64,000 nt of DNA from NCBI GenBank assembly GCA_026708055.1, contig JAPOVS010000019.1, positions 126,532 to 190,531 of the forward strand, in the 5' to 3' direction. The notes under the pieces are model-generated. The model made no database searches. It was not told the origin of the DNA and was given only the letters and a program-made list of their open reading frames with translations. The DNA comes from a bacterium. GTDB lineage: Bacteria; Actinomycetota; Acidimicrobiia; Acidimicrobiales; CATQHL01. The translations under genes and the position numbers were made by a program. Below are positions 1-9,261 of the stretch, piece by piece. Position 1 is the first letter of the stretch, and every line of letters starts with the position of its first letter.

Positions 1-564
1 GAGGTGTCGGTCGTGGTGGCCCGGTCCGCGAGCGGCGCGGTCGCCGATCACGGGGTGATGGAGAACGTGCACGTCGGCGGGATCCTGGACACCACCACGG
101 TGCCGGCGCGGCTGCCCGAGGAGGTGACCGCCGCGGCGCGTCGCATCGCCGCCCGGCTGGCACGCCACCTCGACGTGGTCGGCGTGCTGTGCGTGGAGAT
201 GTTCGTGGTCGGCTCCGATCTCCTCGTCAACGAGGTGGCGCCGCGCCCGCACAACAGCGGCCACTGCACGATCGAGGCGGCAGCCGTCAGCCAGTTCGAG
301 CAGCAACTCCGGGCCGTCTGCGGATTGCCGCTGGGGGACGGCGGCTGCCGGCCGGCGGCCATGGCGCAGTTGCTGGGCGACCTCTGGGCCGGCGGCGAAC
401 CGGCGTGGTGCGAGGCCCTGTCGGACCCCGGGATCCGGCTGCATCTCTACGGCAAGCGGGACCCCCGGCCGGGCCGCAAGATGGGGCACTTCACGTGCGT
501 CGACGCCACACCGGAACTGGCCCTGAAGCGGGTTCTGGCAGCCCGGGAACGGCTGGCCTCGTGA
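1..564 (+). CDS. purK: PurK, 5-(carboxyamino)imidazole ribonucleotide synthase, C-terminal part
   Basis: Partial gene: the reading frame is open from base 1, so the N-terminal half lies outside the window. The remaining ~187 residues begin in the SVVVAR strand of the ATP-grasp domain and include the ATP-grasp signature NEVAPRPHNSGH followed by the C-terminal PurK lobe (LYGK..PRPGRKMGH). The family enzyme carboxylates aminoimidazole ribonucleotide with ATP and bicarbonate in purine synthesis in the cytoplasm. The stop codon overlaps the purF GTG start (GTGA), indicating co-transcription and probably translational coupling. No internal lesion is seen. Confidence 0.95.
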   Translation, partial: EVSVVVARSASGAVADHGVMENVHVGGILDTTTVPARLPEEVTAAARRIAARLARHLDVVGVLCVEMFVVGSDLLVNEVAPRPHNSGHCTIEAAAVSQFEQQLRAVCGLPLGDGGCRPAAMAQLLGDLWAGGEPAWCEALSDPGIRLHLYGKRDPRPGRKMGHFTCVDATPELALKRVLAARERLAS

Positions 565-1988
565 TCGGCCCCGCCGGCGACCGGATCCGGGAGGAATGCG
601 GCGTGGTCGGGGTGTACGCGCCCGGCCGCCACGCCGCCCGGATCGCCTTCTTCGGCCTGCACACGTTGCAGCACCGCGGCCAGGAGGCAAGCGGGATCGC
701 CAGCTGCGACCGGGGAGCGGTCCATCTGCACCGTGGCCCGGGCCTGGTCGGGTCGGTCTTCAACGAGGACAACCTCTCGACACTCAGGGGCGAGGCCGCC
801 ATCGGCCACAACCGCTACAGCACGACCGGGGCTTCGGCGCTGCGCAACATCCAGCCGCAGGTGATCGAGACCATCGACGGACCGCTGGCGGTGGCCCACA
901 ACGGCAACCTGGTCAACGCGCCGCAGCTCCGGCGTGACCTACTGGAGAGCGGTGTGGGGTTGCAGACCTCCTCCGACACCGAGTTGATCGTGCAGCTGCT
1001 GGTGGTCGCCGCCGGTGGCTGGCTCAGCCGGATCCGGGCGCTCATGGCGCATCTCGAAGGCGCCTACTCCCTGACCATCCTGACCCGTGACGCCGTCTAC
1101 GGGGTGCGAGACCCGCGCGGGTTCCGCCCGCTGGTGATGGGCCGGCTCGACGACGGCTGGGTGCTGGCCTCGGAGAGTTGCGCACTGTCGGTCGTCGGGG
1201 CCACCTTTGCCGGCGAGGTGGCGCCGGGGCAGATCGTGCGGATCGACGCCGGCGGCATGACGCTCGAGCAGGGAGCGCATCCCCGGCAGCCGGCATTCTG
1301 CACCTTCGAGCAGATCTACTTCTCGCGGCCCGACACGCATCACGGCGGCTCGCTGGTCCACGCGGTGCGGCAGCGCCTCGGCGCCAGACTCGCCATCGAG
1401 GCTCCCGCCGACGTAGATCTGGTGGCACCGGTGCCCGACTCGGGGACACCGCAGGCGGTGGGATACGCCCAGCAGTCGGGGCTGCCCTACACCGACGGGC
1501 TCATCAAGAACCGCTACGTGGGCCGGACGTTCATCGAACCCACCCAGGAGCAGCGCGAGGCGGGCGTGGCCATGAAGTTCAACCCGCTGGGCGACAACGT
1601 GGCGGGCAAGCGGGTGGCGCTGGTCGACGATTCGATCGTGCGGGGGACCACGTCGGGTCCGCTCGTGCGGATGCTGCGGGACGCAGGGGCGCTCGAGGTC
1701 CACGTGCGAGTCGCCTGCCCGCCGATCACCGACCCCTGCCACATGGGAGTCGACATGGCCGCCAAGCAGGAGCTGATCGCCTCCGAGCGGTCGATTCCCG
1801 AGATTTGTGACCACATCGGCGCCGACTCGCTGGCGTTCCTGTCGCTCGAGGGCATGATGGAAGCGCTGGGAGCCGTCGACGGCTACTGCAACGCATGCTT
1901 CACCGGCGTCTACCCGTTCGAGCCTGAGATGTTCGTGCAGTTGGAACTCGGGGCCAAGGACCAGTTCGCCTCGGTCTGGGGCGACTGA
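561..1988 (+). CDS. purF: PurF, amidophosphoribosyltransferase
   Basis: About 475 aa, starting at a GTG that overlaps the purK stop. Catalyses the first committed step of purine synthesis, making phosphoribosylamine from PRPP and glutamine. A 12-residue propeptide precedes the expected N-terminal nucleophile Cys13 (EECGVVGVY) of the class II glutamine amidotransferase domain. The C-terminal phosphoribosyltransferase domain carries the PRPP loop VALVDDSIVRGTTSG. Cysteines in CTFEQ, ACPPITDPC and CNACF match the propeptide-processed, Fe-S-containing Bacillus-type enzyme; the cluster itself is inferred from that family. An 80-nt gap separates it from purD. Confidence 0.97.
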   Translation: MIGPAGDRIREECGVVGVYAPGRHAARIAFFGLHTLQHRGQEASGIASCDRGAVHLHRGPGLVGSVFNEDNLSTLRGEAAIGHNRYSTTGASALRNIQPQVIETIDGPLAVAHNGNLVNAPQLRRDLLESGVGLQTSSDTELIVQLLVVAAGGWLSRIRALMAHLEGAYSLTILTRDAVYGVRDPRGFRPLVMGRLDDGWVLASESCALSVVGATFAGEVAPGQIVRIDAGGMTLEQGAHPRQPAFCTFEQIYFSRPDTHHGGSLVHAVRQRLGARLAIEAPADVDLVAPVPDSGTPQAVGYAQQSGLPYTDGLIKNRYVGRTFIEPTQEQREAGVAMKFNPLGDNVAGKRVALVDDSIVRGTTSGPLVRMLRDAGALEVHVRVACPPITDPCHMGVDMAAKQELIASERSIPEICDHIGADSLAFLSLEGMMEALGAVDGYCNACFTGVYPFEPEMFVQLELGAKDQFASVWGD

Positions 1989-2068
1989 CGTGCGGCGGAC
2001 GACGGCGTGCTGCCAATGGCGGGCCCGGCTGCGATGAGGCCGCCCCCCGGAGCGGACGGGGATCGGTC

Positions 2069-3352
2069 GTGAGCTGCGTCCTGGTCGTGGGCGGCGGCGG
2101 CCGCGAGCACGCGCTGGCCTGGGCGCTGAGCCGCTCGCCGCACGTGGAGCGGCTGCTGGTGGCTCCCGGAAACCCCGGGACCGCCGGCCGCGACCGGACC
2201 GAGAACGTGGCCATCGCGGCTGGCGACATCGACGGGCTGGTGGCGCTGAGCCGCCGCGAGTCGGTCGACCTTGCGGTGATCGGTCCGGAGGATCCACTGG
2301 CCGCGGGGCTCGTGGACGCGCTCGCAGCGGTCGGGGTCGCCGCATTCGGACCCGGCGCCTCGTGCGCCCGGCTGGAGGCCTCGAAGACGCACTGCAAGCA
2401 GTTCCTGATTCGCAACCGGATACCGACTGCCGCCGCCGACGTGTTCGCTGATGCCGACGCGGCTCTGGCGAATCTCGGCTCGCGGCCTGACGTGCCGGTG
2501 GTCAAGGCCTCGGGACTGGCGGCGGGCAAGGGTGTCATCGTCCCCGAGACCAGAGACGAGGCGGCCGCCGCCGTCAGGGCCATGCTGGTGGAGCGGCGCT
2601 TCGGATCCGCAGGTGAGCGGATCCTGCTCGAAGAGCGCCTCCGGGGCCGCGAGGTGTCGGTGCTCGCGTTCTGCGACGGGGAGCGGTTCGCCCTGCTGCC
2701 TCCCGCCCAGGACCACAAGCGGCTCCTGGCGGGCGACGAGGGGCCGAACACCGGCGGGATGGGGGCCTACTCACCGTCCCCCGCCGTCGACGATCGGCTG
2801 CTCGAGCAGATAGGCGAGGAGATCATCGGCCCGACCCTGGCCGCGCGGCGGGACGCCGGAACGCCGTACCGCGGATTGCTCTACGCCGGGCTGATGATCA
2901 CCGCCGACGGGCCCAAGGTGATCGAGTTCAACTGCCGTTTCGGAGATCCCGAGACGCAGGCGGTGATACCGCTGCTGCGTAGCGATCTGTTCGAGATCAT
3001 GGCTGCCTGCGCAACGGGGTCGCTGGGCGACGTCACCATCGACTGGTCGGAGGCGGCGTCAGTGGCGATCGTGATGGCCTCGGCCGGCTATCCGGGAGCG
3101 AGCGGCGATCCTGTCCCGATCTTCGGCCTCGACGCCGCCGAGCAGGAGGGTTGCGCGGTCTTTCAGGCCGGCACAGCGGTCATCGGCGGAGCGGTGCACG
3201 CCACGGGCGGGCGGGTCCTGAGCGTGACGTCGATCGGGCCCGACGTGGGCACCGCCGCCGACCTGGCCTACCGCGGGGTTGCCGCCATCCACTTCGAGGG
3301 CGCCCAGCATCGGGCCGACATCGGTCCGGCGCGAACCGGAGCCCACCCTTGA
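2069..3352 (+). CDS. purD: PurD, phosphoribosylamine-glycine ligase
   Basis: 427 aa from a GTG start. Ligates glycine to phosphoribosylamine using ATP (GAR synthetase). The N-terminal domain opens with VLVVGGGGREHALAWAL. The ATP-grasp region includes KASGLAAGKGV, the NTGGMGAYSPSP loop and the metal-binding EFNCRFGDPETQ motif. Length is normal for a stand-alone bacterial PurD. The 1989-2068 gap before it has no obvious promoter, so it is likely part of the same operon as purK-purF. Its TGA stop overlaps the TTG start of purM. Confidence 0.97.
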   Translation: MSCVLVVGGGGREHALAWALSRSPHVERLLVAPGNPGTAGRDRTENVAIAAGDIDGLVALSRRESVDLAVIGPEDPLAAGLVDALAAVGVAAFGPGASCARLEASKTHCKQFLIRNRIPTAAADVFADADAALANLGSRPDVPVVKASGLAAGKGVIVPETRDEAAAAVRAMLVERRFGSAGERILLEERLRGREVSVLAFCDGERFALLPPAQDHKRLLAGDEGPNTGGMGAYSPSPAVDDRLLEQIGEEIIGPTLAARRDAGTPYRGLLYAGLMITADGPKVIEFNCRFGDPETQAVIPLLRSDLFEIMAACATGSLGDVTIDWSEAASVAIVMASAGYPGASGDPVPIFGLDAAEQEGCAVFQAGTAVIGGAVHATGGRVLSVTSIGPDVGTAADLAYRGVAAIHFEGAQHRADIGPARTGAHP

Positions 3353-4413
3353 GTCCCACCTCGGCGGAGCGCGCCGCGCCGATCCCAGCGGCGCCGGCTG
3401 CGGCCCGCTACCGAGCCGCCGGTGTGGACATCGAGGCCGGCAACCGGGCGGTGGCGCTGCTGTCGGCGGCCGTGGCCTCGACTCGCACGCCGAACGTGCT
3501 CTCGGCGCCGGGGGGGTTCGGCGGGCTGTACTCGCTGGCGGGACTCGATGCGGAGCATGTGCTGGTGGCCTCCACCGACGGTGTGGGCACGAAGGCCGAG
3601 CTGGCCGGCCGCCACGGGCGCTGGCGAGGGATCGGCGTCGATCTGGTCAACCACTGCATCGGCGACATCGCCGTGCACGGCGCCAGACCGCTGTTCTTCC
3701 TGGACTACATCGCCATGTCCCGGCTCGTGCCCGAGGCGGTGGCCGAGATCGTGTCCGGCATGGCCGACGCCTGCCGCGAGGCCGGCTGCGCCCTGCTGGG
3801 CGGGGAGACGGCGGAGATGCCCGGCGTCTATGTCCCGGGGACGATCGATGTGGTCGGGACCATCGTGGGAGCGGCCCGGCGAGACCGGCTCCGGCCGCGC
3901 CCGGAGACGGTGCAGGCCGGAGACGTTCTGGTGGGGATCGCCAGTTCGGGACCGCACACCAACGGCTACTCGCTCATCCGGCGCCTGCTCGACGAACGAC
4001 CCGGTGCCTCTGCGGACGACGCACTGATCGATGCGCTGCTGGCACCTCACCGCAGCTACCTGCCCACCGTCTCGCAGATCACGGTGGCCGGGATCGAGTC
4101 GAAGGCGCTGGCCCACATCACCGGCGGCGGCTTCTTCGACAATCTCCCCCGGGTATTGCCGGACCATCTGGGCGTCCGGCTGCAGCTCGGCACCTGGCCG
4201 GTGCCCGAACTGTTCGCCACGCTCGTGGACTGGGGTGGGCTGGCCGATTCCGAGGCGTTCAGAGTCTGGAACATGGGGATCGGCCTCGTGGCGGTCGTGG
4301 ACGAGGCCGACGCGGAGGTTCTGGTGGGGCAGGGCCACTGCGTGATCGGGTCGGTCGTCGATGTCGCCGCTCCGAACGGGGCCCGGGTCATGCTGGCGGG
4401 GTCCTGGCGGTGA
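3349..4413 (+). CDS. purM: PurM, phosphoribosylformylglycinamidine cyclo-ligase
   Basis: About 354 aa from TTG 3349, chosen because it forms a 4-nt TTGA overlap with the purD stop and leaves a short variable tail before the conserved YRAAGVDIEAGN start of the AIR synthetase fold. The enzyme closes FGAM to AIR with ATP. Visible family motifs are STDGVGTKAEL, the GDIAVHGARPLFFLDYIA block, GGETAEMPGVY and HITGGGFFDNLPRVLP. The stop overlaps the GTG start of purN, continuing the coupled arrangement of the operon. Confidence 0.96.
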   Translation: MSPTSAERAAPIPAAPAAARYRAAGVDIEAGNRAVALLSAAVASTRTPNVLSAPGGFGGLYSLAGLDAEHVLVASTDGVGTKAELAGRHGRWRGIGVDLVNHCIGDIAVHGARPLFFLDYIAMSRLVPEAVAEIVSGMADACREAGCALLGGETAEMPGVYVPGTIDVVGTIVGAARRDRLRPRPETVQAGDVLVGIASSGPHTNGYSLIRRLLDERPGASADDALIDALLAPHRSYLPTVSQITVAGIESKALAHITGGGFFDNLPRVLPDHLGVRLQLGTWPVPELFATLVDWGGLADSEAFRVWNMGIGLVAVVDEADAEVLVGQGHCVIGSVVDVAAPNGARVMLAGSWR

Positions 4414-5102
4414 GCGGCCGGCTGGTGGTGATGGCCTCCGGAGCGGGGACGAACCTGGGCGCCATCCTCGACGCCATCGCCGAGGGGCGCCTCGACGCCG
4501 AAGTGGCCGCCGTGATTGTCAACCGCCGGGGTGCCGGGGCACGCCTGCCGGCCGAACGGGCGGGAGTTCCGGTCCACTACCGACCGCTGGCGCCCTATCG
4601 CGGGCAGGCTCGGCACAGGACCGGCGGCGAACCCCTGGCTGCGAGGGCGCCGCGAGAGCGGGCTTGGGACGCCACAGCGGACCGGCGCCGCTACGACGCC
4701 GACCTGGCGGAGTTGGTGGCGAGCATCGAACCGGATCTCGTGGTGCTGGCGGGCTGGATGCACCTGCTGTCGTCCAGCTTCCTCGACCGCTTCCCCGACC
4801 GGGTCATCAACCTGCACCCGGCCCTGCCCGGGGAGTTCGCCGGCACAGACGCCATTGGCGACGCCTGGAGGGCCTTCGAGGCCGGACGGATCAGCCGGAC
4901 GGGCGTCATGGTCCACTACGTGCCTGACGAGGGGGTGGACGACGGCCCGCCCATCGCATCGGCAGAGGTGCTCATCCACCCCGGCGACACGCTCGAGACC
5001 CTGCGCCGGCGGGTCCGGGAGACCGAGCACGAACTGCTGGTCGCCGCAATCGCCGAGACCCTGGCCGCGCCGGTCGTGCGGCGACTTGCGCCGCTCCCCT
5101 GA
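4410..5102 (+). CDS. purN: PurN, phosphoribosylglycinamide formyltransferase
   Basis: About 230 aa from GTG 4410, which overlaps the purM stop by 4 nt. Transfers a formyl group from 10-formyl-THF to GAR. The start VVMASGAGTNLGAILDAI is the usual PurN N-terminus. The catalytic Asn and His are in NLHPALPG, and the later Asp lies in the VDDGPPI segment. It is longer than the usual ~190-210 aa: an Arg/Ala-rich stretch of about 20 residues near residues 68-90 separates YRPLAPY from the helix before LVVLAGWMHLLS. Whether that insert is structured cannot be told by eye. It is the last gene of the pur operon here; purH and other pathway genes lie elsewhere. Confidence 0.93.
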   Translation: MSGRLVVMASGAGTNLGAILDAIAEGRLDAEVAAVIVNRRGAGARLPAERAGVPVHYRPLAPYRGQARHRTGGEPLAARAPRERAWDATADRRRYDADLAELVASIEPDLVVLAGWMHLLSSSFLDRFPDRVINLHPALPGEFAGTDAIGDAWRAFEAGRISRTGVMVHYVPDEGVDDGPPIASAEVLIHPGDTLETLRRRVRETEHELLVAAIAETLAAPVVRRLAPLP

Positions 5103-5320
5103 CCCGGCTGCGCACCCGGCAATCGAGGCACGCATGACGCGGGGCCAACACTTCTACCCCGGCGAGCGCCGATCGCAGCCGGTTGCTGTTCGGCTTGGTC
5201 TGCGCCACCGCGACCCCGGAGGCGGGCCTCGCTGCCGACGGAGGCATCCAGGCCGTAGGTTCAGGTGGGCGCGCCAATTCTGTATTGTTTCGCGCGTGCT
5301 CTTGTCCGGGAGGCATGGAT

Positions 5321-5944
5321 ATGCCTGATGGGGACGACCCACGCGGCCGGCGAGATGTTGGCGAGACAACTCGACGGCTGCTGGAGGCCGCCGCGGCGGA
5401 GTTCGTCGAGCACGGCTATGAGAAGGCGGTGGTCAGCGACATCGCGCGCCGGGCCGGAGTGACCACCGGCGCCGTCTACGCGCGGTGGCCCCACAAGAGC
5501 GACGTCATGGTGGCCGCCCTCGATCGGATCTTCGAGGAGATCCTGCCGGAGCAGAGGATCAAGGACTTCGGTTCGGACGCGTTGCCGGTTGGCGACATCT
5601 TCGTCATGTGGGGAGCACTCCTCCTGAGTTCCGATGCGACTCAGGACGTGCTGGTCCAAGTATTCGGAAGCGCGCGCAACAATCCCGCGGTGCAGGAGCG
5701 CCTGCAACGATTCCTCGGCGACCAGGCTGATCAGTTGGCTCACCTCGTCGATAGGGGCAAGGAGGAGGGAATCTTCGATCCCGAACTCGGCACGGCCTCG
5801 GTGACCCTGATGATCCAAGCGATCGGGATCGGGACGCACCTGCTGCTGTCCGCTGGGCGAGACGATCTCCACCTACCATCCGAGCGCGAGTGGGCCGAGT
5901 TGATTGCGAGGTTGCTCGGCGGCCTGAAGCCGCAGGGTCAATAG
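5321..5944 (+). CDS. TetR-family transcriptional regulator
   Basis: 207 aa from ATG 5321, selected because GGGAGG at 5308-5313 is spaced 7 nt from it; ATG 5315 is too close to that site. The N-terminal DNA-binding domain is classical: TRRLLEAAAAEFVEHGYE followed by the helix-turn-helix VSDIARRAGVTTGAVYARWPHK. The C-terminal ligand-binding half is helical and shows no recognisable ligand motif. It is the first gene of the same-strand cluster of hydrolases and a branched-chain-amino-acid-type ABC transporter, so a local repressor responding to that substrate is a reasonable guess (inference). The 5103-5320 upstream region has an AT-richer patch (CAATTCTGTATTGT, ending at 5288) that may hold its promoter or operator. 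Confidence 0.93.
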   Translation: MPDGDDPRGRRDVGETTRRLLEAAAAEFVEHGYEKAVVSDIARRAGVTTGAVYARWPHKSDVMVAALDRIFEEILPEQRIKDFGSDALPVGDIFVMWGALLLSSDATQDVLVQVFGSARNNPAVQERLQRFLGDQADQLAHLVDRGKEEGIFDPELGTASVTLMIQAIGIGTHLLLSAGRDDLHLPSEREWAELIARLLGGLKPQGQ

Positions 5945-6237
5945 GCCTTCGGCAGTCGCAGAACCAACTGGCGGTCGCCGGACCAGCCGACGAGCCGCTC
6001 GGTGCCGTTCGCGATGTGCGCGGGCACGGCATGCTCCGCCCGTGGGGATCGCGGCCGGCGACAACCCGCGGAATGCGCCGCTGTCCTTCGATTATTCTGA
6101 GCAGTCGCCCGTACTGATAGCGCACTGGTCGGGGGATCTCCAATCGCACCGAGCGCCAACTCCTCTGTAGGAATCGCCACAGCGACCGCACCGGAAGGGG
6201 CGGTCGCCACGCTCCGTCCGTACGACAGGGCTGGCCG

Positions 6238-7113
6238 ATGACCGCCTGGTGCCGGATACGTGACGACTCCGGCGCGGTCGTGGCAGCGCGCGGCAACGGC
6301 CGGTTGAGGCGCGTGCGGGTGGACGGTCAGCCCGTTCGTGACCTGCACCCGATCATCAGGGGCGAGGTCGCTGCCGCCGACGTGGAGTTCGGCGAACCGA
6401 TCGCACTCGCAGACGCCCGGTTGCTGGCGCCCATGGGCTCGTTCCCGCGCAACATCTTCTGCATCGGCAAGAACTACCGGGCGCATGCACTGGAGTTCAC
6501 GACCAGCGGGTTCGACGCCTCCGCCGGCGCCGCGACACCGACCGACGTCATTCCCACCGCGCCGATCGTCTTCTCGAAGCCCTTCACCTCCGTGATCGGC
6601 CCCGGCGACGTCATCGAATCGCATCCGACCCTCACCGAGAAGCTGGACTACGAGGCCGAGTTGGCGGTCGTCATCGGCCGCGGCGGGCGGGACATCGCCC
6701 TGCCCGATGCCCTCGACCACGTCTTCGGCTACACCATCGTCAACGACGTCACCGCCAGGGACCGCCAGCAGACCCACCGCCAGTGGCTGTTGGGCAAGGG
6801 CCTGGACACCTTCTGCCCCATGGGGCCGGCCGTGGTGACCGCCGAGGAGATCGACCTCGCCAATGCCGTCGTGGAGTGCCGCGTCAACGGCGAACTCCGC
6901 CAGAAGGCGTCGGTCGCCGACCTCATCTTCGACGTCCCGACGCTGATCCGCGACCTCTCCGCCGGCATGACCCTCGTGCCCGGTGACGTCATCGCCACGG
7001 GAACGCCCGCAGGCGTGGGCATCGGCTTCGACCCGCCGCGCTTCCTGAAGCCCGGCGACGAGGTGGCGGCAACCATCGAACCCATTGGAACCCTCACGAA
7101 CAGGATCGGATGA
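6238..7113 (+). CDS. Fumarylacetoacetate hydrolase (FAH) family protein
   Basis: 291 aa. The family cleaves C-C bonds of dioxo acids or decarboxylates them, using a divalent metal. IFCIGKNYRAHALE (from residue 73) opens the FAH fold. DYEAELAVVIG supplies the metal-binding Glu139 and Glu141, and Asp170 in IVNDVTARD is the third ligand. The C-terminal LVPGDVIATGTPAGVG and LKPGDEV motifs are typical. It lies 3 nt upstream of the alpha/beta hydrolase gene, so both are likely one transcript. Substrate unknown; aromatic or homoprotocatechuate-type degradation is the usual role of relatives. Confidence 0.9.
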   Translation: MTAWCRIRDDSGAVVAARGNGRLRRVRVDGQPVRDLHPIIRGEVAAADVEFGEPIALADARLLAPMGSFPRNIFCIGKNYRAHALEFTTSGFDASAGAATPTDVIPTAPIVFSKPFTSVIGPGDVIESHPTLTEKLDYEAELAVVIGRGGRDIALPDALDHVFGYTIVNDVTARDRQQTHRQWLLGKGLDTFCPMGPAVVTAEEIDLANAVVECRVNGELRQKASVADLIFDVPTLIRDLSAGMTLVPGDVIATGTPAGVGIGFDPPRFLKPGDEVAATIEPIGTLTNRIG

Positions 7114-7116
7114 ACC

Positions 7117-7902
7117 ATGGCCACAGGCTTTCGCGCCCTCGGAAACAAGCACGTCTGGGTCGAGGAGAGTGGTGAAGGACCCGCGGTGGTGGGCATTCAC
7201 GGCCTCGGCGGCACGTGCAACATCTACGGGCCGCAGATCGCCGCCCTAGCCGGTGCCCATCGCTGGGTGACCTTCGACCTCAACGGCCATGGCATGAGCC
7301 CCATGGTCGGCCCCATCTCGATCGAGAACTGGGCCGGGGACGTTGTCGCCCTCATGGATGATCTGGAGTTGGCCGAAGTCGCCCTGGTCTCGCACTCCAT
7401 GGGCACGCTGGTGGCCCAGCAGGTGATGGCCATCGCCGGCGAGCGCATCCGGGCGTCCGCGCTCCTGGGCCCGGTGCGCAACCTGCCGGACGCGGCTCGC
7501 AGCGCCCAGGCCGATCGTGCCGCGCTGGTGCGGGCCCAGGGCATGGCGGCGGTGGCCGGCGGCATCTCCCAGGGCGCGGTCTCGGCGAAGACCCGCGCCG
7601 AGCGGCCCGTGGTCCCGGCCATGATCAAGGAATTGCTGCAGCGCCAGTCCGCTGAGGGCTACGCGGCCGCCTGCGAGGCTCTGGGCGGCTCGAGCCCGCC
7701 GGACATCTCGCGGGTTACCTGCCCGGTGCTCGGTGTCACCGGCACTGAGGACATGGTCTGCCCGCCGGACGGGCTGCGTGCCATCACAGGGGAGTTCGCC
7801 GACGCCACCGCCGTTGTCATCGACGACATCGGGCACTGGACCACGCTGGAGGCCCCCGCCGAGGTGAACGACCTCCTTGGAGACTTTCTGAAGACGGCCT
7901 GA
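7117..7902 (+). CDS. Alpha/beta hydrolase
   Basis: 261 aa. The alpha/beta-hydrolase triad is readable: nucleophile Ser94 in VSHSMG, Asp212 in TGTEDMVCPP and His240 in DDIGHWTT. The oxyanion-hole motif is HGLGGT near residues 28-33. It resembles 3-oxoadipate enol-lactonase and related small esterases, but substrate cannot be assigned. It starts 3 nt after the FAH gene, implying a shared operon in which a ring-cleavage or lactone product could be processed by both enzymes (inference). Confidence 0.9.
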   Translation: MATGFRALGNKHVWVEESGEGPAVVGIHGLGGTCNIYGPQIAALAGAHRWVTFDLNGHGMSPMVGPISIENWAGDVVALMDDLELAEVALVSHSMGTLVAQQVMAIAGERIRASALLGPVRNLPDAARSAQADRAALVRAQGMAAVAGGISQGAVSAKTRAERPVVPAMIKELLQRQSAEGYAAACEALGGSSPPDISRVTCPVLGVTGTEDMVCPPDGLRAITGEFADATAVVIDDIGHWTTLEAPAEVNDLLGDFLKTA

Positions 7903-7966
7903 ATTCCCCAGCCGGAGCGCCGGCCGTCGAATACTCGACAACCGATCAAGACAAGGGAGGCGGAGC

Positions 7967-9199
7967 ATGGGAAACACCCTGTTCACGAACATCAACATCC
8001 TGGACGGCAACGCCGAGGGGCCGGTCGCCGGCGAGGTGAGCGTCGCCGACGGCCGGATCAGCGACGTCGCCACGAACGGCGGGGCACTGCCCCGCGATGA
8101 CCGGCGGGTGATCGACGGCCGCGGCATGACGCTCATGTCGGGCCTGTGTGACGCCCACACCCACTTCACCTGGAACAGCGGGGGCAGCCTCGACGCCCTG
8201 GCGGGCATGCCCGTTGAGGACCACACGATCGTGGCCGTGGAGTCGGCGCGCATCCTGATCGACTCCGGCTACACGATGTGCGTCGGCGCCGCCTCGGCCA
8301 AGGAGCGCATCGACATCGCCGCCCGCGACGCCATCGACGCCGGCATGATCCCCGGGCCCCGCTACCTGGCCTGCGGTCAGGAACTCGCCACGCCCGCCGG
8401 CGTGCTGGTCTACGGCATCACGCGGGAGGTCTCCGGCGCCGAGGAGATGAGCCGCGCCGTGCGGGAGATGTGCGGCCAGGGGGTCGACAACATCAAGCTG
8501 ATCCTCTCGGGCGAGTCCATCACCGAGCGCGTCTGGGCCAAGGACACCTACATGACCGACGAGGAGGTGCGCGCCGCGGTGGTCGAGGCCCACCGGGTCG
8601 GCAAGAAGGTCGCAGCCCATGCCCGCAGCACCGACTCCATCAAGCAGTGCCTGCGCCAGGGGGTCGACATCATCTACCACGCCAGCTACATCGACGACGA
8701 GGCGGCGGACATGATGGAGGAGCGCCGTGACGACGTGTTCGTGGCGCCGGGGCTGCACTGGCTGTATGCGACCCTCTACGAGGCGGCCGACTTCGGCTAC
8801 CCCCAGGAGGCGGCAGAGGCCGTCGGCTACAAGGACGAGCTCGAGAACTCCATCGTCGGACTGAAGGAGATCCACCGCCGGGGCGTGCGCGTGCTGCCCG
8901 GCGGCGACTACGGCTTCGCCTGGACGCCCCACGGCACCAACGCCCGCGATCTGCAGCACTTCGTGGAGTTGCTGGACTTCACGCCTATGGAGACGATCCG
9001 GGCCGCCACGGTCCTCGGAGGGGAGATCTTCGGGCGCTCCGACGAGTTGGGCCGCGTGGCGCCGGGCTACCTGGCGGATCTCCTGCTGGTGAACGGCGAT
9101 CCGTCCAGCGACATCACCGTTCTCCAGAACCACGACAACCTGGTCGGGATCATGAAGGACGGGAAGTGGCACAAGGATCCCGCCATGGCGGGGATGTAG
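7967..9199 (+). CDS. Metal-dependent amidohydrolase (imidazolonepropionase/prolidase-like)
   Basis: 410 aa with a good ribosome-binding site (GGGAGGCGGAG just before the ATG). The start NTLFTNINILDG and the HTH motif in CDAHTHFTW mark the amidohydrolase superfamily. A Lys in NIKLILSGE and His residues in AAHARS and YHASY would complete a binuclear metal site. The C-terminal half has the usual ATVLGGEIFG...LGRVAPGYLADLLLVNGDP composite beta-sandwich. Such enzymes hydrolyse dipeptides, N-acyl amino acids or cyclic amides. Its position directly before an amino-acid-type ABC transporter suggests it acts on the imported compound (inference). Confidence 0.9.
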   Translation: MGNTLFTNINILDGNAEGPVAGEVSVADGRISDVATNGGALPRDDRRVIDGRGMTLMSGLCDAHTHFTWNSGGSLDALAGMPVEDHTIVAVESARILIDSGYTMCVGAASAKERIDIAARDAIDAGMIPGPRYLACGQELATPAGVLVYGITREVSGAEEMSRAVREMCGQGVDNIKLILSGESITERVWAKDTYMTDEEVRAAVVEAHRVGKKVAAHARSTDSIKQCLRQGVDIIYHASYIDDEAADMMEERRDDVFVAPGLHWLYATLYEAADFGYPQEAAEAVGYKDELENSIVGLKEIHRRGVRVLPGGDYGFAWTPHGTNARDLQHFVELLDFTPMETIRAATVLGGEIFGRSDELGRVAPGYLADLLLVNGDPSSDITVLQNHDNLVGIMKDGKWHKDPAMAGM

Positions 9200-9261
9200 C
9201 CGGCCGGACGGCTGAGGACGACATCGTGGGGGCTGTGGCCTCGGACTGCTGAGTAGCGACC

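Noticed and set aside
939-2345. Long antisense frames over the pur genes and many other high-GC genes
   Set aside because: Arg/Pro/Gly-rich shadows with no domain motifs; the opposite strand has unmistakable genes.
5945-6237. Minus-strand protein-like text in two frames (LEIPRPVRYQYGRLLRIIEG, then ANGTERLVGWSGDRQLVLRL)
   Set aside because: Might be a frameshifted gene tail, but no family is recognised and no start is visible; too weak to list as a feature.
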